Shown: positions 27,305 to 38,400 of the stretch, piece after piece
Position numbering within the stretch: position 1 is the first letter of the stretch
How the letters are laid out: each line of letters opens with the position of its first letter
Assembly (NCBI RefSeq): GCF_018881755.1
Contig: NZ_JACVPS010000003.1
Coordinates: forward strand, 164,398 to 228,397
Length of the DNA: 64,000 nt
Direction: 5' to 3'
DNA from: Polynucleobacter finlandensis
GTDB taxonomy: Bacteria; Pseudomonadota; Gammaproteobacteria; Burkholderiales; Burkholderiaceae
The notes under the pieces: model-generated
What the model was told of the DNA's origin: nothing
The model's input: the letters and a program-made list of their open reading frames with translations, nothing else
Databases searched by the model: none
Translations under genes and position numbers: made by a program

Positions 27305-27607
27305 ATGATTAAACTAAAACGATTTAGCATTTTCTTGATTGCGGGTTGCCTGTATTTAAGTTCCCTCAATGTCTTTGCTCAAGCTACTACCTACTCTCCG
27401 TACACCAAGGAGCAATTGCAGCAATTTAATTCTCAGCCGATTTCACCGGCAATTTCTGTGAATGAGATTGACGGACAAACACGGGGACCGCAAGATTTCA
27501 GAGGCTCAAAATTCTATCGACAACCTCAAGGGGAAGAAGAGGCTGAAGCCCTTGAGACCCAGTCGGCTGATCCGTACACCCCACTACAGCCTGCACTTAC
27601 TTTTTAA
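27305..27607 (+). CDS. Hypothetical secreted protein (100 aa)
   Basis: A signal peptide is clear (MIKLKR, a hydrophobic core, and NVFAQA near residue 26). The mature part is short, polar and Gln/Pro-rich, with no Cys. No family is recognised. It follows hicB by 27 bp, but the functions are probably unrelated. Confidence 0.6.
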   Translation: MIKLKRFSIFLIAGCLYLSSLNVFAQATTYSPYTKEQLQQFNSQPISPAISVNEIDGQTRGPQDFRGSKFYRQPQGEEEAEALETQSADPYTPLQPALTF

Positions 27608-27679
27608 AGGAAAACGTTAAGGCGTAGCCGATAAGTGAAATAAAAGGCCGGCCCTAGTTGATTAAATGGAGTTACGGTT

Positions 27680-28057
27680 TTAGCTAAAGATCGGCGATTC
27701 ACACTTCCCTTGGAAGATCTCCTTGGTTTTCTTCTCACCACCCTTAATTTTTTGCGTAGTGATCGTTGTCTCGTAGAGGGCGCCCAAGCTACGATTAAGA
27801 ATCATGTAGTGATTGATGCTGGAATCACCTTCATCCTTGATTCGTGAACATTGGATTACCTTTTCAGCGGTGGTACACAAGTGATCGGGTATGGATTGAT
27901 TTTGAAATTGATATTTACGTACCGTATCTTTTGATTCGGTTAATTGGTTATCAACAGCAAGTGATTGCTGGCCATAGCATTGAAGGCTGAAGTTATTTGG
28001 ATTCTTCGAACATGCGGCCAATCCCAGCAAAATCACTAGACTGAGTAAATATTTCAT
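27680..28057 (-). CDS. Hypothetical lipoprotein (125 aa)
   Basis: The N-terminus MKYLLSLVILLGLAAC is a lipoprotein signal with lipobox LAAC (lipidated Cys16). The mature domain has four further Cys (28, 61, 70, 118 or so) that could form disulfides. The family is not recognised; it resembles the many short envelope lipoproteins of betaproteobacteria. Confidence 0.65.
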   Translation of the reverse strand: MKYLLSLVILLGLAACSKNPNNFSLQCYGQQSLAVDNQLTESKDTVRKYQFQNQSIPDHLCTTAEKVIQCSRIKDEGDSSINHYMILNRSLGALYETTITTQKIKGGEKKTKEIFQGKCESPIFS

Positions 28058-28196
28058 ATGACATTCACTTATAAATTTTATAAGTTATCTTACTGTTTTT
28101 TTTGATTTCCGCTCTGAGCACTATCCTTTTGTGGAAAATGGTCATCTAATGATGGGGGTCGATTGGGCGCACGCTAGAATGATGCGCCTAATAAGC

Positions 28197-28222
28197 AAAA
28201 AGCCCTTATTAAATAAGGGCTT
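28197..28222 (-). terminator. Terminator of the initiator tRNA gene
   Basis: Read on the minus strand, AAGCCCTTAT pairs with ATAAGGGCTT around a 3-base loop and is followed by a T-run. It lies just downstream of the tRNA gene. Confidence 0.85.
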
Positions 28223-28235
28223 AGAGCTGTAATAC

Positions 28236-28312
<77 letters not shown>

Positions 28313-28324
28313 TCTGAAGCTGAG

Positions 28325-28354
28325 ATTCTACCATTTTTAGGACCCCTCTGTCGA
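28325..28354 (-). promoter_or_regulatory. Predicted sigma-70 promoter of the tRNA-fMet gene
   Basis: On the minus strand TCGACA (28354-28349) and TAGAAT (28330-28325) are separated by 18 bp. The -10 box ends 12 bp before the mature tRNA 5' end. Confidence 0.65.
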
Positions 28355-28468
28355 GGTTTACCTTTAATTGGTGCATAAATAGAGCGTTTTTTAGCAATAA
28401 TTAGAGGCTTCAGACAGCCTGCATAAGGAGTAACATATTGCCACGCAACATGTATACAAGGCTTATTG

Positions 28469-30412
28469 ATGTCAGTTAGTAACCCAGAATTTTCAGATTC
28501 TTCACTACTAAGACCTGTAGAGATTTCTCGACAAGATCCAGGTCATCGAAAAGGCGCATCTTTCACTTTGATGCTCGCTGCTATTGGGGTTGTGTTTGGC
28601 GATATTGGGACGAGTCCCTTATATGCATTGAAAGAGTGCTTCAGTCCGGAGCATGGCATTCCGTTCTCTACAGATGCTGTCTACGGCGTTATCTCCATGG
28701 TTTTCTGGGCTTTCGCAATCGTAGTTTCTTTGAAGTATGTTTTGTTTGTGATGCGCGCCAATAACCATGGTGAGGGCGGCATTTTGGCTCTGATGGCTTT
28801 GGCTCTTCGTACTGCTCCAGCAGGCTCTAAGCGATCATTGTTAATCATCATGGCAGGAGTTTTTGGGGCCTGTATGTTTTATGGTGATGCCATTATTACG
28901 CCAGCTATATCAGTGCTATCGGCTGTAGAAGGTATGGAAGTGATTTCGCCAGACTTCACTCGCTACGTCATACCCGTAACCATTTTTATTTTGGTGATCT
29001 TGTTTGTTATTCAAAAAACAGGCACTGATGTTGTTGGAAAATTATTCGGACCAGTCATGCTGGTTTGGTTTGCAGTGATTGGCCTGATGGGCTTGCACCA
29101 GGTGGTTCAGAACCCTGCAATATTTGAAGCTATCAATCCAATGTACGCCATTCATTTTATGGATGAGCATGCGCTCCAAGGTTTTATTGTGCTTGGCGCT
29201 GTATTCCTTGTTTTGACGGGTGCTGAGGCTTTATATGCTGATATGGGTCATTTCGGTGCCAGACCAATCCGAATGGGCTGGTTCTTCATTGTTATGCCTT
29301 GTTTAATCCTCAATTATTTTGGTCAAGGCGCGATGTTCCTCAGTCATCCTGAGGCCATTACCAACCCATTCTTCTTGATGGTTCCTGAAGGTTTTGTATT
29401 TCCTTTAGTGATTCTTGCCACCCTTGCTACGGTAATTGCATCTCAGGCAGTCATCTCAGGCGCTTTCTCAATGACGAGTCAGGCCATCCTTCTTGGCTTT
29501 GTTCCGCGCATGAAAGTACGTCACACATCTGATCGTGAGATTGGTCAGATCTACATGCCTTTGGTCAATTGGACTTTATTAATTTTGGTTGTTGCTGTCG
29601 TTCTAGCGTTTAAGAAATCAGAAAATTTGGCTGCTGCCTATGGCATTGCTGTGACAACTACGATGATTGTGACCACTTTCTTGGCAGCAATTGTGATGCG
29701 AGTAGTGTGGCGTTGGAGTACTTTATTGGTGACATTGGTTATCAGTGCATTCTTGATTGTTGACTTAGCATTTTTAACTGCCAACTTACTCAAAATTATG
29801 GAGGGTGGCTGGTTCCCATTATTACTTGGTGCCGCTTGTTTCTTACTGCTGATGACTTGGTATCAAGGTCGCCAACTATTGCGCCGGCGTGCAGTTGAAG
29901 AGGGTATTGAGCTCAAAGGTTTCATCGATGTCTTGATGATGAATCCTCCTCACCGTGTAGAGGGCACCGCTATTTTCTTGACTGCGCACGTTGATTACTT
30001 ACCAGTTTCTTTCTTGCATAACTTAAAGCACAACCATGTTCTTCATGAGCGAGTATTTTTCTTAAAGGTCAGCATTTGGGATGTGCCTTATGTAAAAGAC
30101 GAAGAGCGTATTACGCTACGAGATCTTGGTAACAATATTTACGTTGTTCGGGCTGTTTATGGCTTTAATGAAACGCCAGATATGGGTAAGATTATTGAGT
30201 TGATTGAAAAATCCTCAGGTCTTCAGTTCGACTTAATGAATACTTCATTCTTCTTGTCACGTGACACGATTGTTTCCACTGAGATTCCAGGGATGGCTTT
30301 GTGGCGTGAGCGCCTGTTCTGTTGGATGTACCAAAATGCGGGTCGTCAATCAGACTTCTTTAAGATTCCGGCCAACCGCTTGGTTGAGTTAGGTGCGAAA
30401 GTAGAGATTTGA
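28469..30412 (+). CDS. kup: Kup, low-affinity potassium uptake transporter
   Basis: Kup is a proton-coupled K+ importer. The family signature [18 protein letters not shown] lies near residue 45, followed by about 12 membrane helices and a cytoplasmic C-terminal domain from about residue 470. Length 647 aa from ATG at 28469. The TTG at 28466 is not needed. It overlaps the next ORF by four bases (TTGA). Confidence 0.94.
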   Translation: MSVSNPEFSDSSLLRPVEISRQDPGHRKGASFTLMLAAIGVVFGDIGTSPLYALKECFSPEHGIPFSTDAVYGVISMVFWAFAIVVSLKYVLFVMRANNHGEGGILALMALALRTAPAGSKRSLLIIMAGVFGACMFYGDAIITPAISVLSAVEGMEVISPDFTRYVIPVTIFILVILFVIQKTGTDVVGKLFGPVMLVWFAVIGLMGLHQVVQNPAIFEAINPMYAIHFMDEHALQGFIVLGAVFLVLTGAEALYADMGHFGARPIRMGWFFIVMPCLILNYFGQGAMFLSHPEAITNPFFLMVPEGFVFPLVILATLATVIASQAVISGAFSMTSQAILLGFVPRMKVRHTSDREIGQIYMPLVNWTLLILVVAVVLAFKKSENLAAAYGIAVTTTMIVTTFLAAIVMRVVWRWSTLLVTLVISAFLIVDLAFLTANLLKIMEGGWFPLLLGAACFLLLMTWYQGRQLLRRRAVEEGIELKGFIDVLMMNPPHRVEGTAIFLTAHVDYLPVSFLHNLKHNHVLHERVFFLKVSIWDVPYVKDEERITLRDLGNNIYVVRAVYGFNETPDMGKIIELIEKSSGLQFDLMNTSFFLSRDTIVSTEIPGMALWRERLFCWMYQNAGRQSDFFKIPANRLVELGAKVEI

Positions 30413-30918
30413 GAGTCATTAGCTCTCTCCGCTCAAAAATATTCATTGGGATATTGTTGTTCGTCTGTTCCTTGAGTGGCGTGGCTTTAGCCACTCCTGC
30501 TGAAGAAGATCAATTAGAGCAACTCGATAAGATTGAGAATGAGCTCGAGGTTCAGCGTGACTGGGCAAAATATCGCTGGGAAAAGGCTTCATCAGACTGC
30601 TATCAAAACTATTGGGTTAATTACTGCTTAGGTAGTGCTAGGGCTGATTACCGTAAAGAGATTGATCCTATTAGGGCGCAAGAAGTGGAGTTGCATGAGG
30701 TTCAGCGTAAATTGCGTGAGAGCCTGAAGGATCAGCGCGACGCTAAGCGAGCTGCTGAGCGTGCAGCTCCAGAAAAGGCTGCTGAGCGCACTGCTAATCA
30801 ACGTGAATATGACGAAAAGCAAAAGGATGCAGCAACTCGTGCAGCCGATAGAGAGCAGCGCCGTCAGGATGCGCCTAAGCGCGCACAAGAAAACAAAGCA
30901 GGCACACAGCTCGATTAA
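30409..30918 (+). CDS. Hypothetical secreted coiled-coil protein (169 aa)
   Basis: A signal peptide (about residues 1-28, ending GVALATPA) is followed by a highly charged Glu/Arg/Lys/Gln region predicted to form a coiled coil (roughly residues 85-165). Two Cys (near 62 and 71) sit in a conserved-looking [19 protein letters not shown] segment. The start TTG overlaps the kup stop. The family is not recognised beyond small periplasmic proteins of this type in Burkholderiales. Confidence 0.65.
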   Translation: MRVISSLRSKIFIGILLFVCSLSGVALATPAEEDQLEQLDKIENELEVQRDWAKYRWEKASSDCYQNYWVNYCLGSARADYRKEIDPIRAQEVELHEVQRKLRESLKDQRDAKRAAERAAPEKAAERTANQREYDEKQKDAATRAADREQRRQDAPKRAQENKAGTQLD

Positions 30919-30958
30919 TCTCGGCTGATATCAAGAGGCAATACAAAAGGGCAATACT

Positions 30959-32323
30959 TTGGCTAAGGTTAAAACGGTTTATATCTGTCAGTCATGCGGC
31001 GGTACATCTGCCAAGTGGCAGGGCCAATGCCCGTCATGTCAGGCATGGAATACCTTGGAAGAGGGTTTGCCTGAGGTCAGTTCCAATTCTCGTTTTCAGG
31101 GCTTAGCGCAATCCCTGCCAAGACAAAAGCTTTCCGCGATTACTGCAGAAGACTTGCCAAGATTTAGTACTGGCGTTGAAGAGTTTGATCGAGTGCTGGG
31201 TGGTGGCTTGGTTCCTGGTGGCGTTGTTTTATTAGGCGGCGATCCCGGGATTGGTAAGTCAACCTTGTTATTGCAGGCCTGTGCCGAGATGAGTGCTGCT
31301 GGCATGGACGTGCTCTATAGCAGCGGCGAAGAGTCTGCTGCGCAGATTGCGCTTCGAGCTAAACGAATTGCGCTTGATGCTCCCCAACTTGAAGTTCTTG
31401 CAGAAATCCAGTTAGAAAAATTGCTATCCATCATGGATACGGTCAAGCCTCAGGTCTTGGTAGTCGATTCTATTCAGACTTTATATTCAGAGGTGCTCAG
31501 TTCTGCGCCTGGTTCGGTTGCACAGGTAAGGGAATGTGCTGCTCAATTAACGAGGGCTGCTAAGTCTAGCGGCATTTGCGTATTGATGGTGGGCCATGTC
31601 ACCAAGGATGGCCACCTCGCTGGACCACGAGTTCTCGAGCATATTGTTGATACTGTTCTTTACTTTGAAGGTGACACCCATTCTTCATTCCGTTTAGTGC
31701 GTTCGATTAAGAATCGCTTTGGTGCAGTAAATGAACTTGGCGTTTTTGCCATGACAGAAAAAGGTTTACGAGGCGTTGCTAATCCTTCGGCGATCTTCCT
31801 CTCGCAACATGCTGAGATGGTGCCTGGCGCTTGTGTCTTAGTAACCCAAGAGGGTAGTCGCCCCTTGTTGGTGGAGATTCAGGCGCTAGTAGATACAGCG
31901 CATATTCCTAACCCTAGAAGGTTGGCTGTCGGCTTAGAGCAGGCCAGGCTTGCTATGCTCCTAGCGGTATTGCATCGTCATGCTGGAGTGGCTTGTTTTG
32001 ATCAGGATGTCTTTTTAAATGCAGTGGGTGGCGTCAAGATTTCTGAGCCAGCTGCAGACTTGGCTGTACTCCTAGCAATTCAGTCATCAATTCGCAATCG
32101 CGCTTTGCCAAAAGAGTTGATTGTGTTTGGTGAGGTTGGATTGGCTGGAGAAATTCGTCCATGCCCACGCGGTCAAGAGCGACTTAAAGAGGCTGCAAAG
32201 CTTGGCTTTACTGTCGCCATTATTCCAAAGGCGAATATGCCTAAGGCGAAGATTCCTGGGTTGCGAGTGATACCGGTCGAGAGAATTGATCAGGCAATCG
32301 CTGCTGCTGCGGAGCTGAGCTAA
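30959..32323 (+). CDS. radA: RadA/Sms, DNA repair ATPase
   Basis: RadA is a RecA-like branch-migration helicase in recombination and transformation. The order is a C4 zinc finger (C10, C13, C24, C27), Walker A GGDPGIGKST, the RadA-specific KNRFG motif, and a Lon-protease-like C-terminal domain (from about 290). Length 454 aa. The start is TTG at 30959 preceded by AAAAGGG. Confidence 0.95.
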   Translation: MAKVKTVYICQSCGGTSAKWQGQCPSCQAWNTLEEGLPEVSSNSRFQGLAQSLPRQKLSAITAEDLPRFSTGVEEFDRVLGGGLVPGGVVLLGGDPGIGKSTLLLQACAEMSAAGMDVLYSSGEESAAQIALRAKRIALDAPQLEVLAEIQLEKLLSIMDTVKPQVLVVDSIQTLYSEVLSSAPGSVAQVRECAAQLTRAAKSSGICVLMVGHVTKDGHLAGPRVLEHIVDTVLYFEGDTHSSFRLVRSIKNRFGAVNELGVFAMTEKGLRGVANPSAIFLSQHAEMVPGACVLVTQEGSRPLLVEIQALVDTAHIPNPRRLAVGLEQARLAMLLAVLHRHAGVACFDQDVFLNAVGGVKISEPAADLAVLLAIQSSIRNRALPKELIVFGEVGLAGEIRPCPRGQERLKEAAKLGFTVAIIPKANMPKAKIPGLRVIPVERIDQAIAAAAELS

Positions 32324-32344
32324 TTCAGCTTATTGCTTCAGTAC

Positions 32345-33241
32345 CTAGCGCAGATCTTCCGCCTGAATTAAAAGCACTTGCTCTTCGCCAGCTGATACTT
32401 CCATCCAAATTGCTGGTATTTGAGGAAAAGCTTTTTTGAAGTGCTCATATTCATTGCCGATTTCAATCAGAATAGCACCTCTGTCTGTGAGGTAGTCTGG
32501 CGCTGCTGCAATAATGCGTCTGATTAAATCCATCCCGTCATTACCACCAGCTAAAGCAAGGGCAGGCTCTGCATGATATTCAGCGGGCAGAGAATTCATA
32601 GAGCTTGAGTTGACGTAAGGCGGGTTGCAGACAATTAAATCAAAACGATTGTCGTCATTAGGCTCTTCTAGCGCATCCCATAGATCGCCGCTTAGCAATT
32701 CCACTTGATTGCTCAAGCCGTGGCGATCGAGATTACGTGAGGCTACTGAAAGCGCCGGCATACTAATGTCACATGCTGTTACATGGATATCAGGACAAGA
32801 TAGTGCCAATAGGATTGCTAATGAGCCGTTGCCTGTACAGAGATCCAATGCATTGCCATCGGCTGGCAACCAAGTTTCTAGTGAGCCATTAACAATGAGT
32901 TCTGCAATCCAGGAGCGGGGCACAATACTTTGTTCGCTACAGAAAAAAGGCACACCCATTAGCCAGGCTTCGCCCAATATGTAGGCTAAGGGTTTTCGAC
33001 TCTCGATGCGAGTCTGCGCAACTTGTAAGGCATTTTGATATTGATCGGGTGTAATGGTTTGATCTAGCTGATCAAGCGCATCCGCTGGGCTGATCTCTAG
33101 TTGTTTGCTGGCAATCCACAGCGCTTCGCTTTGGGCATCAATGGCGCCATGGCCATAATGCAAGTCTGCCGTCTCTAGTCTTTGTGCAACTTGATCGATG
33201 CACTGATTTAAGGTGACTGCTTGAGAAGGCTCAGGGTCCAT
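32345..33241 (-). CDS. prmB: PrmB, N5-glutamine methyltransferase for ribosomal protein L3
   Basis: This SAM-dependent enzyme methylates a Gln of L3. An N-terminal helical domain precedes the Rossmann-like methyltransferase core with ALDLCTGNGSLAI (SAM motif) and the catalytic NPPYVN. EPALALAGGNDGMDL is the usual PrmB/PrmC motif. The IVPRS segment before the SAM motif favours PrmB. Length 298 aa. It follows dapE on the minus strand by 23 bp. Confidence 0.88.
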   Translation of the reverse strand: MDPEPSQAVTLNQCIDQVAQRLETADLHYGHGAIDAQSEALWIASKQLEISPADALDQLDQTITPDQYQNALQVAQTRIESRKPLAYILGEAWLMGVPFFCSEQSIVPRSWIAELIVNGSLETWLPADGNALDLCTGNGSLAILLALSCPDIHVTACDISMPALSVASRNLDRHGLSNQVELLSGDLWDALEEPNDDNRFDLIVCNPPYVNSSSMNSLPAEYHAEPALALAGGNDGMDLIRRIIAAAPDYLTDRGAILIEIGNEYEHFKKAFPQIPAIWMEVSAGEEQVLLIQAEDLR

Positions 33242-33264
33242 GATGACTTGTTTGGATTATTGAA

Positions 33265-34416
33265 TTAAGCGATCAGCTGCTCAAGGGTCTTGCGGTAAAT
33301 ATTTTTAAGAGGCTCTATATCGTCAACAATGACACACTCATTAATCTTATGACTTGTGGCATTGAGAGGGCCGAACTCTACAACCTCTTTGCAAATCTTA
33401 GCAATAAAGCGGCCATCGCTTGTGCCACCAGTAGTAGAGAGCTCTGTATCAATTTGGGTTTCTGCTTTGATCGCATTGCGCAAGGCATTTGCTAGCTCAC
33501 CATTGCCAGTGATAAATGGACTACCACCCAAAACCCAATCGATTTCAAAATCGAGATTGTTGGACTTGAGGATGTGTTCAAGGCGCTCGCGTAATTGCTC
33601 AGGTTTACTCTCAGTGGAGAAGCGGAAATTGAAATCCACTACCAACTCATTAGGAATCACATTGTTCGCGCCTGTGCCAGAATGAATATTGGAGATTTGG
33701 AAACTGGTGGGCTGGAAGTATTCATTGCCTTGATCCCATTCGGTTTCAACCAATTGCTGGATCGCAGGAGCAGTGATATGAATTGGATTTTTACCAAGAT
33801 GGGGGTAGGCGATATGCGCCTGAATACCTTTGACCCTCAACTTGCCTGAGAGTGATCCGCGACGACCATTCTTAATCATGTCGCCGATGTTATCTACCGA
33901 AGTGGGTTCGCCAATCACGCAATAGTCCAGGCGTTGCCCATGCTTTTGCAAGCGCTCACACATGATGACGGTGCCATCATTTGCTGGCCCCTCTTCATCA
34001 CTAGTGATCAGGAAGGCAATAGAGCCAGCGTGATTAGGGTGGGTAATAACAAACTCTTCGGTAGCCACAACAAAACCAGCGAGAGAGGTTTTCATATCAG
34101 CAGCGCCGCGACCATATAACAAGCCATCACGAATGGTGGGTGTAAATGGATCACTGTCCCACTTGTCGAGTGGACCGGTTGGCACCACATCGGTATGGCC
34201 GGCAAACATTAAGACTTTGCCCTGATCGCCAGCTGCACCTTGTTTGATTGCCCAAAGATTGGTGACCTGGAAACTCTCCGGACCACTAACGATACTTTCA
34301 GTATGAAAGCCAATCTCTTGAAGTCGCTTAGCAATTAAATCCTGGCACCCACCATCGGCAGGCGTCACTGAACGGCAGGCGATAAGGGCTTCTGTTAGAT
34401 CAAGAGTGGCACTCAT
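33265..34416 (-). CDS. dapE: DapE, succinyl-diaminopimelate desuccinylase
   Basis: DapE removes succinate from N-succinyl-LL-DAP in lysine and peptidoglycan precursor synthesis. The di-zinc motifs of the M20 family are visible: [26 protein letters not shown] and ATSHKINEC. Length 383 aa. It sits 20 bp after dapD. Confidence 0.94.
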   Translation of the reverse strand: MSATLDLTEALIACRSVTPADGGCQDLIAKRLQEIGFHTESIVSGPESFQVTNLWAIKQGAAGDQGKVLMFAGHTDVVPTGPLDKWDSDPFTPTIRDGLLYGRGAADMKTSLAGFVVATEEFVITHPNHAGSIAFLITSDEEGPANDGTVIMCERLQKHGQRLDYCVIGEPTSVDNIGDMIKNGRRGSLSGKLRVKGIQAHIAYPHLGKNPIHITAPAIQQLVETEWDQGNEYFQPTSFQISNIHSGTGANNVIPNELVVDFNFRFSTESKPEQLRERLEHILKSNNLDFEIDWVLGGSPFITGNGELANALRNAIKAETQIDTELSTTGGTSDGRFIAKICKEVVEFGPLNATSHKINECVIVDDIEPLKNIYRKTLEQLIA

Positions 34417-34436
34417 ATTGTTATCTGATGCTCGAC

Positions 34437-35264
34437 TTAATCGCGGAGTAATTCGTTGATGGCGGTTTTGGCTCTGGTTTGAGCATCAACCTTTTTTACG
34501 ATGATTGCCGCATATAAGCTGTACTTGCCACAAGCGGAAGGTATTGAACCAGGAACCACAACTGAGCCAGCAGGAACGCGGCCATAGTGCACTTCACCAG
34601 TTTCACGGTCATAAATCTTGGTGCTTTGACCAATATAGACACCCATGGACAGCACGGCGTTCTCTTCGATGATTACGCCCTCAACCACTTCGGAGCGTGC
34701 GCCGATGAAGCAGTTATCTTCAATAATGACTGGGCCAGCCTGAATCGGCTCCAAAACACCACCAATACCAACTCCGCCAGATAGGTGCACGTTTTTGCCG
34801 ATTTGGGCACAAGAGCCTACTGTGGCCCAGGTATCAACCATGGTGCCTTCACCTACATAAGCACCAATATTGACGTAAGAGGGCATTAAAACAGCGTTTT
34901 TGCCAATAAATGAGCCGCGGCGAGCCATTGCTGGTGGTACAACGCGGAAGCCACCCTTGGCAAAGTCTTCAGCAGTGTAGTTTTCGAACTTGCTTGGAAC
35001 CTTGTCGTAGAACTGGGTATAGCCACCAGCACCCATTGGTTTATTGTCTTCAAGGCGGAAAGAAAGCAGGACGGCCTTCTTAACCCATTGATTTACTTCC
35101 CACTTGCCAACGCTAAGGCGCTCGGCAACGCGGATATTCCCCGCATTAAGGCCCTCTAGGACGGCGGCAACCGCGTTACGGATCTCAGTAGGAGCAGACT
35201 CAGGTGAGAGGTTTGCGCGGTTTTCCCAGGCTTGTTCGATGATGCTTTGTGGTGATTTGCTCAT
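34437..35264 (-). CDS. dapD: DapD, tetrahydrodipicolinate N-succinyltransferase
   Basis: DapD makes N-succinyl-2-amino-6-ketopimelate from tetrahydrodipicolinate and succinyl-CoA. A helical N-terminal part is followed by left-handed beta-helix hexapeptide repeats (about residues 110-230, including [20 protein letters not shown]). Length 275 aa. It is the first gene of dapD-dapE-prmB. Confidence 0.95.
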   Translation of the reverse strand: MSKSPQSIIEQAWENRANLSPESAPTEIRNAVAAVLEGLNAGNIRVAERLSVGKWEVNQWVKKAVLLSFRLEDNKPMGAGGYTQFYDKVPSKFENYTAEDFAKGGFRVVPPAMARRGSFIGKNAVLMPSYVNIGAYVGEGTMVDTWATVGSCAQIGKNVHLSGGVGIGGVLEPIQAGPVIIEDNCFIGARSEVVEGVIIEENAVLSMGVYIGQSTKIYDRETGEVHYGRVPAGSVVVPGSIPSACGKYSLYAAIIVKKVDAQTRAKTAINELLRD

Positions 35265-35439
35265 GCTTTTCAGTTAACTATCAGATTGTTAAGGGGTTTT
35301 GACCCTGAAGGTAGATTTATCATTATATCGATGGGGCAAAAAGCCGTGCGAGAAGCTTTAAGCTTGCTATCATCTTCCCACTTTAGTCTTAATTTTTACC
35401 CCCTTATTTGAACCCCTTTTTTACCCTATAAAGTACGCC

Positions 35440-38400
35440 GTGCAACTGAAATCCATCAAACTTTCCGGCTTTAAGTCTTTCGTCGATCCAACCCATTTTG
35501 AAATGCCAGGTCAATTGATCGGTGTTGTGGGCCCTAATGGTTGCGGAAAGTCGAACATCATTGACGCCGTCCGTTGGGTTTTGGGTGAGTCTCGCGCCAG
35601 CGAATTACGCGGCGAATCCATGCAAGACGTGATTTTTAATGGCTCGGGTTTGCGCAAGCCATCAGGTCGCGCTAGTGTTGAGCTAATTTTTGATAATGCG
35701 GATGGTCGTGCACAGGGTCAGTGGAGCGCATTTACCGAATTGGCAGTAAAGCGTGTTTTAACTCGCGACGGTAACTCTAGCTATTACGTCAACAACCAAG
35801 TAGTGCGCCGTAAAGATATTCAAGATATTTTCTTGGGTACCGGTATGGGTCCAAGAGGCTACGCCATTATTGGTCAAGGTACGATCAATCGCATCTTGGA
35901 AGCCAAGCCAGAAGAACTACGTGTGTTTTTGGAAGAGGCGGCCGGCGTTTCTAAATATAAAGAGCGTCGCAAGGAGACTGCATCACGCCTCGAGGATACG
36001 CGAGAGAACTTAGTACGCGTTGAAGATATTCTTCGCGAGCTCGATCAACAACTAACACGCCTAGAAAAGCAGGCAACGGTTGCTGAGCGTCATGCAGAGC
36101 TTTCTACTGAAATGAAGTCTCAACAGCAGTTACTCTGGTTTGTGCGTCAAACCGAGTCTGGTAAAGAGCAAGAGCGTCATGCCAATGGTATCCGTGAGAC
36201 CCAAGTAAACCTGGAAGAGCAGACAGCAAAATTGCGTCATGCCGAAACTGAGCTCGAGACGATGCGGACACAGCAGTACGCATTACAAGATAAAGTTTCA
36301 GAGGCGCAAGGTGATTTGTACCAAACCAACTCTGATGTGAGTCAGGTTGAGTCCCAGATTCATTATGTGCAAGAAGCGCGTCAACGCCTGCAACAACAAA
36401 CCCAAGATTTACACGCACAGTTGCAGCGCTGGACAGTACAAGAAACGGATGCTGCACAAGCTCAACGCACTGCAGAGCATGAGCTCAGCATTGCTTCTGA
36501 AAAAGAGCAGTCTTTATTGGTAGACCTCAATGGCATAAAAGATCAAATGCCTGGCCATGAAGAGGCTTATCAAGTTAGCGCAAGAACGTTAAATGAGGCG
36601 CGCGAAAGCTTGGCCACTATCGAGCAACGTTTAGCCAGTTTAGGTGAGCGCACCAGAGCTATCGTTGCACAGTTAGAAGAATTAAAAGGGCGCGAAGCGC
36701 GTCTTAATGGTGAGTTGGCTGGAATGCGCAAGCCAGATGCAGAGGCATTACAGATGGCCTTGGATCGGCATTCGATGGCGCAACGCAAAGTAGAAGAATC
36801 TAGACAGCGCGCTGGTGAAGCTCAGCAACGCGTACCGGCTGCAGATGAAGCGCGGAATACAGCTCAACAAAAAATTCAAGTGGCTAACCAGGATTTAGCA
36901 CAAACAGAAGCGAAGTTAACTGCATTGACTGCCTTGCAAGCTAGTGTGCAGGCTCAAGGAAAAATTGGCCCGTGGCTTGAAAGTAAGGGCCTCAAAGAGA
37001 GCAAGCGTCTCTGGCAAGAATTAAAGGTTGAGAGTGGCTGGGAAGCTGCTTTGGAATCTGTTTTACGCGAACGTCTTGCAGCAGTTACCGCAAAGAATGT
37101 TCAAGAAACTTTAGCTTTAGCGAATGACGCACCGCCAAGTCGTTTGGCAATCTTATTGACTGAAGAGATTTCTCCTGCGCATACTGCCGTGCCGGCGGAT
37201 TTCACTCCACTATTAAGTAGAGTGCAGAGTGCAGGGGCACCAAGAGTCTCCGCGGTTTTACAAGAATGGCTCGATAACATTTATATAGCTGATAGCCTTG
37301 AGGATGCTTTGCATCGTCGTGAAAAGTTACCAGCAGGTGGTGCACTTGTTACACAGCAGGGCCATTTGGTTAGTCGTGTTGGCGTGCAGTTATATGCCGC
37401 CGATTCTGAACAAGCAGGAATGTTGGCGCGCGCTCAAGAGATGGAAGGTCTCGAAAAGCAATTGCGGGCACAGCGGTTAATTCAGAGTGAGTTGCAAGGT
37501 GAACTAGATCAATGCATTGCCAATTACCAGGCTGCTCACCAAACTGCCGAGCAGACTCGCATCAATGCAGAGCATGCCGTGCAAGAAGCACATGGTTTTG
37601 AAGTTGAAAGAATGCAGCTGACTCAGGCCGAAGAGCAATATAGTCAGCGAGCTGCGCAAATTCAAGGTGAATTAACTGAGTTAAGTGGGCAAATGGAGCA
37701 GTTGGCCATTACTCACGAGCAATCCTCATCTGAACTACTTCAATCTGAGGAATCAAAACAAGGGCTACAAGAAGGTCTGGCAGTTGCTCAAGAGAAGCTC
37801 GAACTTGCAACACAAGAGAGAGATCGTTTACGTGAGTCCTTACGTGTTGCTGAAATGTCAGCGCAAGAAGCTGCGTTTGCAACCCGTTCTTTGCAGCAAC
37901 GTATTGCTGATTTACAACGTGATCAAAGCACCGCGCGCACCCAGATCATGGAGATTCAAGATAAACATGCTCTCGCTGAGCAAGAACTTGAAACTCTCAG
38001 TGATGAAGAGGCGCAAGATAAATTACAGGGCCTATTGCTTGCTCGTAGTGCACGTGAGGCTGCTTTAGCCAATGCGCGTACCGAGCAGGATGCCTTATTG
38101 CATCAACTGCGCGAGGCCGATGAGGCACGCATGCAAATTGAGCGTAGCTTGCAGCCGATGCGTGACAAAGTAGTTGACCTCCAACTGCGTGAGCAGGCTG
38201 CTCGTTTGAACTTCGAGCAGTTTGCAACTTTGCTATCTGATGCTGAAGCTGACTTAATAGCGCTTGAAGCGAACTTTAGTGTTGATCTCAAAGTAGGCGC
38301 CTTGCAAACTGAAGTGAATCGTCTGAGTGCAGAGATTCAGTCGCTTGGTCCCGTCAATATGGCTGCGCTGGATGAGTTGTCAAGCTCACGTGAACGTAAG

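Noticed and set aside
28166..28188. GGCGCA/TGCGCC inverted repeat between the lipoprotein and tRNA genes
   Set aside because: Only a 6-bp stem with a long loop and no T-run; probably chance.
35345..35365. AAGCTTTAAGCTT repeat upstream of smc as an operator
   Set aside because: Short AT-rich repeat without further symmetry or known regulator; insufficient support.
36104..36457. Antisense ORF of 117 codons within smc
   Set aside because: No ribosome binding site or recognisable domain; a long antisense frame is expected by chance within a coding gene of this composition.
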